Shown: positions 53,665 through 64,000 of the stretch, in pieces
Position numbering within the stretch: position 1 is the stretch's first letter
Layout of the letters: each line of letters starts with the position of its first letter
Assembly: GCA_022570795.1 (NCBI GenBank)
Contig: JAKUDP010000008.1
Span: 682,001-746,000, forward strand
DNA from: Sphaerulina vaccinii
Lineage: Eukaryota; Ascomycota; Dothideomycetes; Mycosphaerellales; Mycosphaerellaceae
Direction of reading: 5' to 3'
DNA length: 64,000 nt
Position numbers and translations under genes: made by a program
The notes under the pieces: generated by a model
The model's database searches: none
Told to the model about the DNA's origin: nothing
What the model saw: the letters and a program-made list of their open reading frames with translations, nothing else

Positions 53665-54708
53665 CGTGGTATTCGTTCTTGTGGTTATTTGAGGGAGAGT
53701 TTGTATCTTGGACTTACCGTAGACTCGATGGACTATATATCTCTTGCGACACTCACGTCACTGTGGTCCAGCAGATACGCATGATGCTCACACGGCTCCC
53801 AACCACGGCTGATGTCTGCAGCAAGGAGGAAAGTCTGGAAAAACCGATGAAGCGCAAAGTTTGAATTGCCTAAGGTCATCGGCGAGCGACGGCATGACGC
53901 GTGTTCGATCAGAACGTCTTCCCAACAATATGAACATCACCAACAACCATGAACCGAGGACAACAATCATCGGCACCGGCTCGACATCATCTTCGGGCAC
54001 CACGGACGGCAAGAGTACAAGAGGAACCGCATTGATCGCGACAAGCAGTCGCAGCGTCTCAGCTGCTGTTCGATTCTTGGACAATGCCCACGCGACATGC
54101 TGCTTCTTTGCCATTCCAATTCGTGGCATCACGCTTCATCCGACGGCGTACGTCGTCTGCCAACCCGTGGAGAGCATGATGATTGCATGGTTTCACCTTG
54201 ATGCGGTAGAAAGACGAATCTGAAGTGCCACCCGTGAGGCCGCCAACACATCGCTGCGTGCTGCGGCAGGATCCCGTCCAACGATTGGACAAATGTGTTC
54301 AGCTTCATGCACAATTCCAGCCTCACAGCTCTAGACGCAGTCCAGAGGTCAGCCGTCGACGGGTTTCGCGTCCGTAAGTATGAGTTGATCTCACCGGTCA
54401 AGGTAGCCTTGTCCCAAGAAGGTCTTTTTTCACTGCTACGACTCCGCCTATTGGCTTCAAAGCTGCACCTCTCCAGGCAGACCTGCGCCCTCGTCGTCGT
54501 GCGGCTGTCTCGAAGGCCGCCGGGCTGCAGTTCGCGCCTTGGTACTACAAAGCTCGTGACTGACTGACCTCGCAGCCTTATCAAGGCGCACTTGCCTGAC
54601 GTCTCGGTATCTCACGCTGCTTTCAAGGTGATCGCCACTTTACTCTCGAGAGAGCAGACGAGCGACATATTCATGATGAAGTCAGGTTTCATTCGAGTGC
54701 CACTCACG
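53665..54708. other. Intergenic between decarboxylase and calpain genes
   Basis: About 1 kb between divergent genes. It includes one doubtful small membrane-protein frame (53788-54114, listed separately). The remaining open frames overlap and show no family likeness. The region just before 54709 should hold the calpain 5' UTR. Confidence 0.4.
53788..54114 (-). CDS. Doubtful small protein with two hydrophobic segments
   Basis: From ATG 54114 the frame gives 108 residues, MAKKQHVAWALSKN, then two hydrophobic stretches (LRLLVAINAVPLVLLPSV and MIVVLGSWLLVMFILLG) followed by RRSDRTR, as in a small two-helix membrane protein. No family is recognised. The opposite strand is also open over much of this stretch, so it may be chance. 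Confidence 0.3.
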   Translation of the reverse strand: MAKKQHVAWALSKNRTAAETLRLLVAINAVPLVLLPSVVPEDDVEPVPMIVVLGSWLLVMFILLGRRSDRTRVMPSLADDLRQFKLCASSVFPDFPPCCRHQPWLGAV

Positions 54709-57700
54709 ATGGCTGACCCAGAACCACCGGATCCGGTTCCTGCGATACCGATCAAGATAGTTGCATCAGATCCAGTTCCTCCACCGGCTCCATTGGAAGA
54801 TCTTGATCTGCCAACACCACTACCAAGCAGGCGCACGGACGACTTCTACTCAGCATGGGACCGCTTCCTGGCGATCGAGTCAAAGAGAGCCAAGAAGACT
54901 TCGAGATCAGCTCAGAAAGTGGACGAGGAGAAGGAAGCTATCCAGCAGGGCGAGACGGCTTCCGAAGGTCTGCAAGTCCAAGAAAATGCAGCCAAGTCAT
55001 GGGAGGAGGCGGCAGCGGAGTGCAAAGCGAAGGTAGCCGCCATTGTGAAGGAATGTGAACGCCTTAACCAGAAGTATCGTGATGCTCAGTTTGATCTTGA
55101 GGCGAATCAGTACTGCTTGCAATCGCTTGCTGGCAGCTACCCTAAAGCGGTAGACAATATTGACCCTCCGCCTTGGATCAAACGAGTTGAAGACATATTC
55201 GATGATCCTCGGTTCTATATTGATGATGCTACAGCCACAGACATCCACCAAGGTAACAGTGGTGACTGCTGGTTTCTCGCTGCGTTGATGGCTGTCACTG
55301 CGAAGAAAAATCTGATTGAGAAGCTGTGTGTAGCCAGGAATGAGAAGGTTGGCGTGTATGGATTTGTTTTCTATCGCGATGGAGAATGGATCTACGAAGT
55401 AATCGACGACAAGCTTTTTCTTCGTGTCGGAGATGACGATGATCTGGAAGTCGTTCGGGATTGGGATAGAGACAAGAAAGAAGGCCTGCGTCTCAAGTAC
55501 GACGATGAGAAACTGAAAGATGCTCTGCAGAAGGGTGGACTCGCGCTCTACTTCAGCCACTGTAAGTCCAACGAGACTTGGCTGCCACTTATAGAGAAAG
55601 CGTATGCCAAGGTCCATGGGGACTACTTTGCCATAGAGGTAAGTGTATGCAATCGGACAAGTGGCGATTGTACTGATGGAAGCTAGGGTGGTTTCGCAAG
55701 CGAAGGTATCGAAGATCTTACAGGTGGCGTCGCAGGTAAGTGTAGCAGGCAGAAGGCATGCGCTATTGACAGTGTCTTACTGAGCTCACATCCACTGGGG
55801 TGCGGAGCTCAAATACAGACACTTGACGAGACAGCCTGCGTTTTCAGAGATATTTGCTAACCCTTCTACCTACTACTTTTAGTGGTGCTCAATCCTGAGG
55901 ACATTATGGACAAAGATCGATTCTGGAAAGAACAACTCAGTCAAGTCAACGAGAAGTACCTCTTCGGAGGTGGCTCCAAGCCGACAGGAACCAAAGGCTT
56001 CATCGGAGGTAAGTTTCATACCGCTCTGATCTCCGTATTGAAAGCTCTGTCACCATGTCTTGAACCAAAATGGCATGGTGTCCAGCTCATATACAGAGAT
56101 CATCGCCAAGCACCTTGTTCGGGCGTTTGATCGCACGCCGCGAGCCAACCAAGAGAGAAATATGCTTATATTATTCGACTCTGTTCAGGTCATGCGTACG
56201 CTGTTCTTGACAAGTGGGAGGACGATTCGGGCCTCAGATTACTCAAGCTCCGAAATCCTTGGGGAGAAACCGAGTGGGAGGGTGACTGGAGTGATGGCTC
56301 GAAATTGTGGACAGCAGAGATGATGACGAAGCTTCAGCATACGTTTGGTGACGATGGTGTGTTCTGGATCTCTTACAAGGACTTCCTAAAGCACTTCCCA
56401 AGCATTAATCGAGTTCGTCTGTTCGATGACAGCTGGACAGTCAGTCAACAGTGGACCTGTGTGAACGTGCCGTGGACAGGTAAGTGCTTGTCTCAAGATT
56501 GACCTGGTCGCGTAGCTGACATGACATTAGTCGACTATCTCGAGACCAAGTTCCAGTTCACCACTTCCGAGAGGGGACCAGCTGTGATAGTCTTAGCTCA
56601 GCCCGACGATAGATACTACTATGGGTTGCGAGGCCGTATGCTCTACTCCATGCACTTCCGTATATACAAGGAGGACGAAGAAGATCGTTGGATAGTCAGA
56701 TCCATGCACAACTCGGGGGCTGAGACGGTGTTCACACGTTCAGTCTCTGCGGAGATAGAGGATCTGGAGCCTGGAACTTACGATGTCGTATTCAAAATTA
56801 CAGCAGTGCGGTCTACCAGTGGTCCGACTGCCGAGGAGGCGATCATGAAGTATGCTGTTACACGAAAGGAGAAGTTGCTCAATGTCGGCCGGAGACTCGA
56901 CTACGCCATGAGTAAGGGCAATCTTAAGGCAATGGAAAAGCATAACAGACGAGAGCGTCGAACAGAGCAGAAAGAAAAGGAGATCAAAGGACTAAAGAAA
57001 AATCGGGTCATCGGTCAGCAAGAGCGTGAGCGAGCCAGGAAACGCAAGAAGAGAGTCAACGACGCCATGAATGAGAAGATGAAAGAGTTCCACCAAAAGC
57101 GCAGCGAGAAGATGAAGGCAAGAAAGGAGCGCAGGAAGGCGAAAAAGGCAGCCTCAACGAAGGTGCATGCTATTACAACGCTTACTGCTGACAGTGACGA
57201 CAAGCCAGCACAGCACACACCGGACGAGCATGCCTCAACCGAGTCTACTGGAGCAGAAGGAACCAAAGCAGAGAAGCCAGCAACAGATGAAGTCAATTCA
57301 GACAGGTCCCCAGAAGAGCAGAAGCTCGTGCCAGAAGATCCAGTAATAGACATCGCTGAGCAATCGCGCGAGACGTCCAGCGAAACAGTTCCCGAGCCTG
57401 GAAGTTCTATTCCTGCTACTCATAAGAAACGGCTTACTGTCGAAGAACTCGGAAAGCAGCTCGACCAACTAGATATCTTCGCAAACCCACCACAGTCAAA
57501 TTCCTCCAGCAGAGTGATCTCTCCCCTCAGCGACAACGAAGAGGAGGATGGTACAGAATGGGAGTCGCCTGTGGAGCCACCCGATGAGCTAGAGGACGAC
57601 GACTTTGACTGGGACTCTGAGATGTGAGTGCAAGATTTGCCTATTGCCCAGGCAATCGATCGAGACTGACTGATTGTTTCCACAGAGACGGACCTGTTGC

Positions 57701-57875
57701 CTCGAGCACTAGCAGTGAGAGTGATGCTGTAACTGCGCTCCAGAGGCGTTCACGAGGGAAGCGCGATATCTTCGGAGATGATCCCTGGAATGCGATGTGT
57801 GTTCTAGGGCTGAGGGTCTACAGTAAAGATAAAGGACTCAAGGTTGTTGTTGTGAAGGGTGAGAATGATTCGTGA
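54709..57875 (+). CDS. Calpain-type cysteine protease (family C2)
   Basis: Six exons, 54709-55638, 55687-55735, 55883-56008, 56189-56479, 56531-57623 and 57686-57875, encode 892 residues. Introns are 48, 147, 180, 51 and 62 nt. The catalytic residues are Cys187 in GNSGDCWFLAALM, His in GGHAYAVLDKW and Asn in RNPWGETEWEGDWSDGS; the His motif is rebuilt exactly by the 180-nt intron. An N-terminal helical region (about 45-130) resembles a coiled coil. After the protease comes a beta-rich C2-like domain (QFTTSERGPAVIVLAQP). A very long Lys/Arg/Glu helix follows (about 660-720; ERARKRKKRVNDAMNEKM), then an acidic tail and the conserved end DDPWNAMCVLGLRVYSKD. The first ATG of the frame is 36 bases upstream (54673); 54709 is preferred for MADPEPPDPVP. 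It should be a calcium-regulated cytosolic protease; its substrate is unknown. Confidence 0.88.
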
Positions 57876-58618
57876 AAGAAGGCACATCAGTACTGTTCAG
57901 GGAAAAGTGATAGCAGTCCACTCAGTCTTTTTCGATTCTCGTACATACATACGAAACTGTCTGTATAGCTTACGCAGCAGCCGTACAATCATTTCATCAA
58001 CAGCAGCTTGCTTCTCAACTGCTTCTTCCGTAGTCGACTCAGTCCCTGGTCAAAAAAGCGCCTTGCAATGCAGTCTTACTGACATAAAGCATGTCCATCT
58101 ACCAGGAATCTTCTCAGTAGCAATTCGTTCCCATCCGCAAAGCCAAACAATCACATCAGCAGAGTAGATGCAGCAGATTCATCAAGAAAGCCAACGCCCC
58201 AATGTCTTCCACCAAGGCGTTTCGCACTCTCTATGATCACCAACTACCGCATCCATCCAATGTCATGGGCCTGTAAAGCAGCCTCTGCTCTTCCAAGGCG
58301 TACCGTGACCAACACCATTATCCTCCTCGTCGTCATCATCGTAACAGATTGGTATGTCGCCGGTCTCGAGCGGAAACGCAGGACTGTGCTTTCGTGGTGT
58401 TGATGCTGGAGTGATAAGAGTGCTATTGCGCCAATCATACTGTTGCGGGACAGCGACGAAATGGTCTCTAAGAGAAGATAATTAGTACCAGTGGTGTACA
58501 AGGTAAGGTTATATATACTTTTTAGATTTGTGATAGATGGCAGCTTCAATAGATAACAAGAAAAAGAAATTCGTAGATAGATTTTTGGGCAGGTTAGAAT
58601 GGGGGTGGTTTCGTTGGT
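57876..58618. other. Intergenic between convergent calpain and MAP kinase genes
   Basis: 743 bp between two stop codons, so mainly 3' UTR. AT content rises from about 58490 to 58610. No gene, repeat or RNA is recognised. Confidence 0.45.
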
Positions 58619-59737
58619 TTACCGCATGATTTCCTCGTAGATGAGACCTGGTTGGACTTCGTTAGCATGGGTTACGATTATTGTATGCAGTCTGGACTCA
58701 CGCTTCAGTTGCTCCTTGGACAAGTTGTCCTTGTTTTTGTCGAAATCGAAAAACTCCTCTGGGATGGGATCTGCCGTTGGCTCGTCTTCAGGGTCGTGAT
58801 ATGGCTCAAGATATGGGTGCTTCAGTGCCTCCTCGACAGTGATGCGCTTCGCCGGGTTGAAAGCAAGGAGCTTCTCAAGCAAGTCGAGTGCCAAGTCTGA
58901 GGTCTTGGGGAACATTGCAGTCCATGGGATTTTCTTCTTGAATGGCAGACTGCGAATGTATTCACGCGCTCTCCTCGACTTGATGCCGTAGTAGTCTTCC
59001 ATTGTGGGTGTACCGAGCACGTCGAGAATAAGTGTGAGCTGGTGGTGGTAGTCTTTGCCTGGGAAAAGCGGCTTCCCGCTCAGCATCTCAGCCAAGATGC
59101 AGCCCACTGACCACACGTCAATGGCTTTCGTGTACTCCTTGAAAGTGAGCATGATCTCTGGCGCGCGATACCATCGAGTCGCCACATACTCCGTCATGAA
59201 TCCCTGGTTATCCTCTGTGCTGGCGGCCGAACGTGCAAGGCCAAAGTCGCAGACCTTGAGATCACAGTTGGCGTTCAGCAGAAGGTTTGAAGGCTTCAGA
59301 TCTCGGTGCAGGACATTGGCTGAATGCATAGCCTTGAGTGCTCGTAATGTCTGGTAGATGAAGTACTGGCAATGGTCGTCTGACAGTTCTTGAGTGCGAA
59401 TAACTCTGTGCATATCGGTCTCCATGAGTTCCTGGATGAGGTATACCTCGGAAAAGCTCTCGTAGCTGCGTGGCTTCTGAATATCCAAGATCGAGATCAC
59501 GTTCTCGTGGTTGAAGTATCGCAGCAGCTTCATCTCGCGCAGTGTTCGCAGGCAGAACATGGAGTGGTCAAATGGTGTGATCTTCTTGATTGCCACTTTC
59601 TGTCCAGATGGCTTGTGTAGCGCCGAGCAGACCACTCCGTAGGCGCCCTCACCCACCACATCCTGGATGTCGTACTGCTCCGACACATTGAAGGAGATCT
59701 TCCGCGAGCCGCCTTGTTGTTGCGGTTGGCGAGACAT
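58619..59737 (-). CDS. FUS3: MAP kinase of the Fus3/Kss1 (Pmk1) class
   Basis: Two exons, 59737-58702 and 58647-58619, encode 354 residues. The 54-nt intron (GTGAGT...GCTAAC...ACCAG) splits the last codons and restores KEQLK-RLIYEEIMR, the family ending. The kinase has GEGAYGVV, the ATP lysine in VAIKKI, HRDLKPSNLLL, DFGLAR, and the TEY activation motif in GFMTEYVATRWYR. The docking region near DPEDEPTADPIPEEFF is present. In plant-pathogenic fungi this kinase (Pmk1, Fus3 or Gpmk1 by species) controls infection structures, mating and hyphal fusion. Length is normal. Confidence 0.97.
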   Translation of the reverse strand: MSRQPQQQGGSRKISFNVSEQYDIQDVVGEGAYGVVCSALHKPSGQKVAIKKITPFDHSMFCLRTLREMKLLRYFNHENVISILDIQKPRSYESFSEVYLIQELMETDMHRVIRTQELSDDHCQYFIYQTLRALKAMHSANVLHRDLKPSNLLLNANCDLKVCDFGLARSAASTEDNQGFMTEYVATRWYRAPEIMLTFKEYTKAIDVWSVGCILAEMLSGKPLFPGKDYHHQLTLILDVLGTPTMEDYYGIKSRRAREYIRSLPFKKKIPWTAMFPKTSDLALDLLEKLLAFNPAKRITVEEALKHPYLEPYHDPEDEPTADPIPEEFFDFDKNKDNLSKEQLKRESRLHTIIVTHANEVQPGLIYEEIMR

Positions 59738-61139
59738 GATGTTGCCTGGTCGTTGTTGCTATCTTCGAGTTGCAGATCGAGGGAAGGTGCGAGTTTCTCG
59801 ACGAGGAAGGAGGAGGAAGGACTGTTGCGTAGCAACCAAAGGCGGCAGTCGTGAGCTCTCTTTTGACTTCACCTGTTGAGAGCGAGAGCCAAAGTGCACC
59901 GTGATGTGTCGAGGTGTTCGTGGACAGCTTAGAGTCGACTCTGCTGGTTCCTGCTTCTATTGTTACACAACGTCAGCCAAATCTCCGGAATCAATCAATG
60001 AGCTTTCTCTCAAGAACAATGCGCCCCTCTCTGGAATGCAATGCAGCCACGAACATCTGCCACGTGCTGTTCATGCATGCACAGTGCAGACGCTTTAGGT
60101 AGCGTATCTGCAATGCGATCTCCAGCTCGAGACTCTCGAGACGATACGGTTTCAGCTTCCTGCTGCTACGCACCTCTACTGCTGCCTGCGTAGGCCTTTG
60201 CTGCTGGCTTTCCTACGCTTTCTCCTGCTTCGAGCAGTCCAAGGTCGAGCTCCGGTTGAGTCTATTGAGGAGCAATGCGATGATCGTATGGGTGGTAAAT
60301 CGCGGTCGAAGCTGGAGAGTTGGTGTCAGAACGCGGCTCAATTGAAGCTTCTGGCTATGATGAAGTGTTGCAAGGGAGTGTCTGTTTTCTACACCACAGC
60401 ACCGAGCCGCGTACAACAGAGGGTATATCACTCACCAGATGTCTCTAGCCGCCGTTGAGCGTGACGTAGGGTGGAAGCGGTACGAGTCAAGTCTCCAAGA
60501 AGCAAAGGAGGTGGTGATCCAAAATTCTCCGGGAACGAAGATCAAGAACTATGCTTTCTCTGAGTCGGTCTCCAAGAACACGAGAAAGGAAGTCTGACAA
60601 GGTGCCTGATGTGTGCACGCCCAAGCTCACCTTGTAGCGCCGGCCAGGGTGCGTCTCTACCACTGTTTGGTGGGGTCTCGCTCGATGCGGGTCCCGCTTC
60701 TCGGGTGGACAGCAGAAGCACACTTCACTGGATGATTGGCATGGAAACCACGACAGCACGTCGCTCAAATCTCCAGCCATGTGGTGAAACGCCACCGGCC
60801 GTGTCGCAGGCGCAGGAACAGCACCTTTGTGTTTCATATTGAGCGGCTACAGATCCAGTACGGTCGAGACTTGGCGACCTCCTTCGCGCCATACAGAAGA
60901 AGCGATTCTCTCGACCCTGTCCAAAGACGGCTGAGTGGTCTTGCATCATTGCTATGTTCGTAACTTTTCTATCTTACATGTCTCGTTGGGTACAGCTACA
61001 GAAAGACCTCTGGCGCCCAAGCTCATCTAGGTCCGCGCTTGCTCACTATGCTGCGAGACCGCTTCACGGATCCTACGACTGCTGGAGAAACAAATCCACG
61101 CCGGAACCGCAGTACTGTACAGGTGTTCTGCGACCATGA
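59738..61139. other. Intergenic upstream of the MAP kinase
   Basis: About 1.4 kb. Close to 59738-60000 lies the MAP kinase promoter and 5' UTR. A doubtful 52-codon frame at 60439-60597 is listed separately. No other feature is supported. Confidence 0.4.
60439..60597 (+). CDS. Doubtful 52-residue open frame
   Basis: ATG 60439 opens MSLAAVERDVGWKRYESSLQ and the frame ends NTRKEV at TGA 60595-60597. Composition looks protein-like, but it is short, has no known family, and could be one exon or chance. Confidence 0.22.
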   Translation: MSLAAVERDVGWKRYESSLQEAKEVVIQNSPGTKIKNYAFSESVSKNTRKEV

Positions 61140-62549
61140 TCACCAAGTCGTCAAGACCTTCGGATACTCCTTTGAGGAAATGCCCAGGTCAGCAAAGATG
61201 GTCTCATCGCCGCGCAAGTTCTCAACTCGCTGCTCGTCTTCCTTCTCAAGCTTTTCGAGCTCTTCTTGAGGTGTCTCCTTGTCATCGTTCTTCTCATCCT
61301 TGGCAGCTGGCTCGAGGTTGTCGCTCGAATCGAAGTTCTCTCCAATGAGAAGGAAAGCGCTGTTGGCATAGTCTAGGTGCTTGGGCTGAACTGGCATCCA
61401 GCCACGACCACCAAACTCTTCGATGAACTCCTTCGGAAATTCAGCAGTATTGGGAAGTGCATAGGAGGGAGCACCAGACTCCGGGTTCTTCAAGCTCATC
61501 ACGAAGCTTCCCTTGGCATCGAGACCCATGTCCTTCTGGACATCACCGACGTTCGATGGAATAGTAAGCATGTACGCGAGATGGGTTGTGCTTTGACCAC
61601 CGCCGGTAGACGTGATGGCATACACTCCCTCACCGATGGGCGTGATGTCGGGCGTGTGGCGAGTGCCGACAGTCTTGGTGCTATATGACGATCCAGAGAA
61701 GAAGTCTTCCTTGAGCGTGGCCATGGTAGCCTTCTCCTTCTCAACGAATGCCATGAATCGGTCCTTGCCACTCTTGGGGAAGACTTTCTTGGGCAATGCG
61801 ATGAGACGATTGTTGCCAACATCCTGTCCACGAGTCAGTGCGCAAGTCAGCAGTGCGAGCGATGAGAGAAGACATACCTGGACTGCTCCATCCGTAATCT
61901 TTGCTCCAGCGGCCAATGGTCGCAATACGAAATAGCTGCGTGCAATATCCTGGACGCTATCCGGATCTTCGACACCGACGCGTCCCCTAGTAAAGAAGTA
62001 TATCACGCCCTTCTCCAGGACGTTCGATGGTTGTGCTTCTTCACGCTGCTTATCTTCTTCAATCGCATCCTCCTTCACCTCGCCATCGGCGTTGTCTTTA
62101 CTGCTCTCTTTCTACACGATATGTCAGTGCCGCTGTCATGTATAAAGCACATATGCGCAAGGAGTTGAACTGACCTTGCTTGTGGCACCCTCATCAGTCT
62201 CATCGGCCTTCACCTGGTCAAGAGCACTCTTGTCGCCATTCTTGGCCTGCTGTTCGTTGCGCTTCTCATTCTCTTTCTGCTTAGGCTCTTCCACCTGATC
62301 ACCAGCATTCACTTCTTCAATGCTGCCCTGATCTTTGTCATCCTTCTGGCCGTTCTGCTGGGTAACAGGCTCATCATCCTTCATCTCCTCATCGAAGCCC
62401 TCATCAACGTCATCAGAAGGATTCATGGTCTCCTCGAGCGTCTTCTGGCCCTTCTCTGGACGCTTCGACTGAACTGGACTGGTCTGCTCATCGGCCTTGC
62501 GCTTCGTGCCATTGGCAGCCTTCTTGGGAGTTGATCGCTTTGGAGCCAT
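61140..62549 (-). CDS. Conserved fungal nuclear-type protein (often named BTB domain transcription factor)
   Basis: Three exons, 62549-62175, 62111-61878 and 61823-61140, encode 430 residues. Introns are 63 nt (GTCAGT, CTGAC, GTGTAG) and 54 nt (GTATGT...GGACAG); they join EGATSK-KESSKDNADG and TDGAVQ-DVGNNRLIALP. The N-terminal 140 residues are basic, then Asp/Glu/Gln-rich, beginning MAPKRSTPKKAANGTKRKAD. The conserved part starts at EKGVIYFFTRGRVGVEDPDS and includes RSYFVLRPLAAGAKI, FMAFVEKEKATM, GTRHTPDITPIGEGVYA and RGWMPVQPKHLDYANS. This core is common in ascomycetes and is often labelled BTB domain transcription factor, though I see no BTB fold or DNA-binding motif. The C-terminus is Glu/Lys-rich. 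Function is unknown; nuclear location is inferred from the basic N-terminus. Confidence 0.78.
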
Positions 62550-63445
62550 GATGTCGATGTCTGTTCGTAAGGTTGTTGATGGTGAGGATCAATTGAGGAA
62601 AGCTTTCGCTTGGTCAAGCAGTGAGTTCGCTTGGAGACAATGAGAGAACTTGGAAGTGAAGAAGCAAATCAAGTGAGAAGCGCTCAATGGTTGTGATGAT
62701 GCAGCGCCATTGAAGTGAATCAACGGAAACGCGTCTGTGGTGACATCACCATTGCCTGGTTCGCGACGCGTTCGAGTCGCGAACTCATGTCTCTTCGATC
62801 GATCACTACACTGGATGGGTTGCGTGGGCTTCTGCTCGCTCAGCAGTTGATGAAAGACATTTCCTCATGTGCTGGAGGATAGAGGACTCCATCATTCTCG
62901 TTTCACCGCTCATATGCTCTGGACTTGAAGCGGCGTCTCATTCTCAAGCATTGTCAATAAGTATATGTACCTGTTCTTGGTCTCAATTCGAAGGATTCGT
63001 ATAGTAAATTCGTTTGGTATCAAGCTTTCTTGACCTCGCGGTGTATTCTTGTTCATGATCGCATAGAGTCCGTGATATCTTCAAGGTGTGCAAATGAAGA
63101 AAGTCTCCCAAGGCGGGATCTGAACAGCACACAGCACACAGGCACTTCTACCATGACACGTAGATGGCGGCGGCACTACCCGAGCCAATGACAGAACAGC
63201 ACATCCGAAGCCAGAGACTGTTTCCATTTTCACAACACCGTCTCACCACGTCGCTACTTTTCGCGAGTCCATCAAACAGGACACAGCTAGTATCTCCTGT
63301 CGGAGTCAAGCATGCAGGCAGACCTGCCGACAAGATGGCTGCGATGTAGACACTGGTACTGGACGACAGGCGAAGATGCTCAGCTCACATGGGGATTGGG
63401 ACAGGGCATGAACAGAAACCGCTATCATGATTCATCTACAGGTCA
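62550..63445. other. Intergenic between nuclear protein and last gene
   Basis: About 900 bp with no supported gene. A stretch at 63104-63125 resembles the 3' end of a tRNA on the minus strand but no complete tRNA can be folded. The promoter of the preceding minus-strand gene should lie near 62550-62800. Confidence 0.4.
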
Positions 63446-64000
63446 TTATTCTTGATCGAGTGTCCCTCTCCGACTTGCTTGAAGCCACTCAGGTACCGCT
63501 GGCATCCCGCGTTCGACCTCTTTTGATTGCACTTCAAAAGTGGTCGACACGCTGATCCTCGTGTCCTCTTTCTCCTTCTCATCCTTGGACCCATCGGAGA
63601 ACAACGATGACCTGCTCGATGCTCTGGACGCGACACTGGACGCTGCGGATACTGCTGCCTTGATCTTGGCAATCACTGGAGCCGATGCCTCATCGAACAC
63701 GCGACCACAGGCCACGAGACAGACAACGATGAATCCCACTCCTATCTCGATATATGTCCAGAACAGGATGAGTGATATGGCGCCTTCGTCATCAGTCGTC
63801 TCGAATGTTGAGCCGAGGAGCGAGATCGTCGGACTTTGCAGATTATTCCTGAACATTTCAATGAAGACGATCATCCTCAAAAGACCGGCTACGACCGTGC
63901 TGCCAACACGTCAGTTGTGTTCCTCGAACCTCTGGCTCTAGCAAGTACTCACAAGAGACCGATTCCGAAGACTAGTGATGCCTGGAGCTTCCGCCTTGGT
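63446..64000 (-). CDS. Pth11-like rhodopsin-domain protein, 3' end
   Basis: The last two exons of a gene that begins beyond the window: 64000-63953 and 63899-63446. The 53-nt intron (GTGAGT...AACTGAC...GGCAG) joins LQASLVFGIGL to FTVVAGLLRMIVFIEM. The final two membrane segments are visible (LVFGIGLFTVVAGLLRMIV and ISLILFWTYIEIGVGFIVVC), with the family feature of a Trp/Tyr-Ile-Glu stretch before the last helix and CLVACGRVF at its end. The cytosolic tail is Ser/Ala-rich (AAVSAASSVASRASSRSS). Membrane order fits the fungal rhodopsin-like family; the ligand is unknown. Confidence 0.75.

Noticed and set aside
63104..63170. tRNA-like 3' end (TTCAGATCCCGCCTTGGGAGA on the minus strand)
   Set aside because: No matching acceptor 5' strand, A box or anticodon arm can be found; at best a fragment of an old tRNA copy, and the B box is imperfect.
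1..64000. Biosynthetic gene cluster, transposon or CRISPR-like array
   Set aside because: No polyketide, peptide-synthetase or terpene core enzyme, no transposase or reverse transcriptase, and no regularly spaced repeat array is present; the reductases and oxidases are isolated single genes.

Overview
The window is nuclear DNA of a filamentous ascomycete fungus, most likely a dothideomycete. The clues are many short GT-AG introns of about 46-84 nt with CTAAC or CTGAC branch sites, multi-exon genes packed on both strands, and fungal families: DUF6604, DUF2235, Pth11-like rhodopsin proteins, a Fus3/Kss1-type MAP kinase, PDAT, VID27, JHD1. Species was not resolved. Exon structures were worked out by eye from reading frame, splice motifs and family continuity.

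Layout. 0-8 kb: 3' part of UBA4, a frameshifted F-box gene, a DUF6604 protein and VID27 on divergent strands, then an AT-rich stretch. 8-16 kb: an aquaporin with an unusual second pore box, an APC-family transporter, a copper amine oxidase, and a small gene whose frame breaks. 16-24 kb: the histone demethylase JHD1, divergent from splicing factor SF3B6, then a short-chain dehydrogenase. 24-36 kb: a carboxymuconolactone-decarboxylase-like protein, a peptide transporter, a DUF2235 hydrolase, a medium-chain reductase, PDAT ending in KDEL, and the NatC catalytic subunit. 37 kb: a tRNA-Tyr gene. 38-46 kb: a small membrane protein, the Reb1/TTF1-type Myb factor, and a canonical aquaporin flanked by short repeats. 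47-54 kb: a frameshifted Pth11-like receptor, the mitochondrial carnitine carrier, a single-pass membrane protein and a phenolic acid decarboxylase. 54-64 kb: a calpain-type protease, the MAP kinase, a conserved fungal nuclear-type protein, and the 3' end of another Pth11-like receptor.

The genes are mostly single housekeeping or transport genes. I see no biosynthetic cluster, no intact transposon and no CRISPR. Shared promoter regions are likely for DUF6604/VID27, JHD1/SF3B6, PDAT/NAA30 and the 38-kb membrane protein/REB1.

The most striking observation is the tRNA-Tyr(GTA) gene at 37258-37397. Besides its normal 14-nt anticodon-loop intron, its D stem is split by a 53-nt insert that looks like a spliceosomal intron: GTTAGT at the start, CTAAC near the end, CAG at the end. 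Removing both inserts gives a perfect 73-nt tRNA. Other points of interest are an open frame behind SF3B6 that a cryptic splice would fuse in frame, a change from A+C-rich to G+T-rich coding strand inside several genes, and three genes with one-base-type frame breaks.
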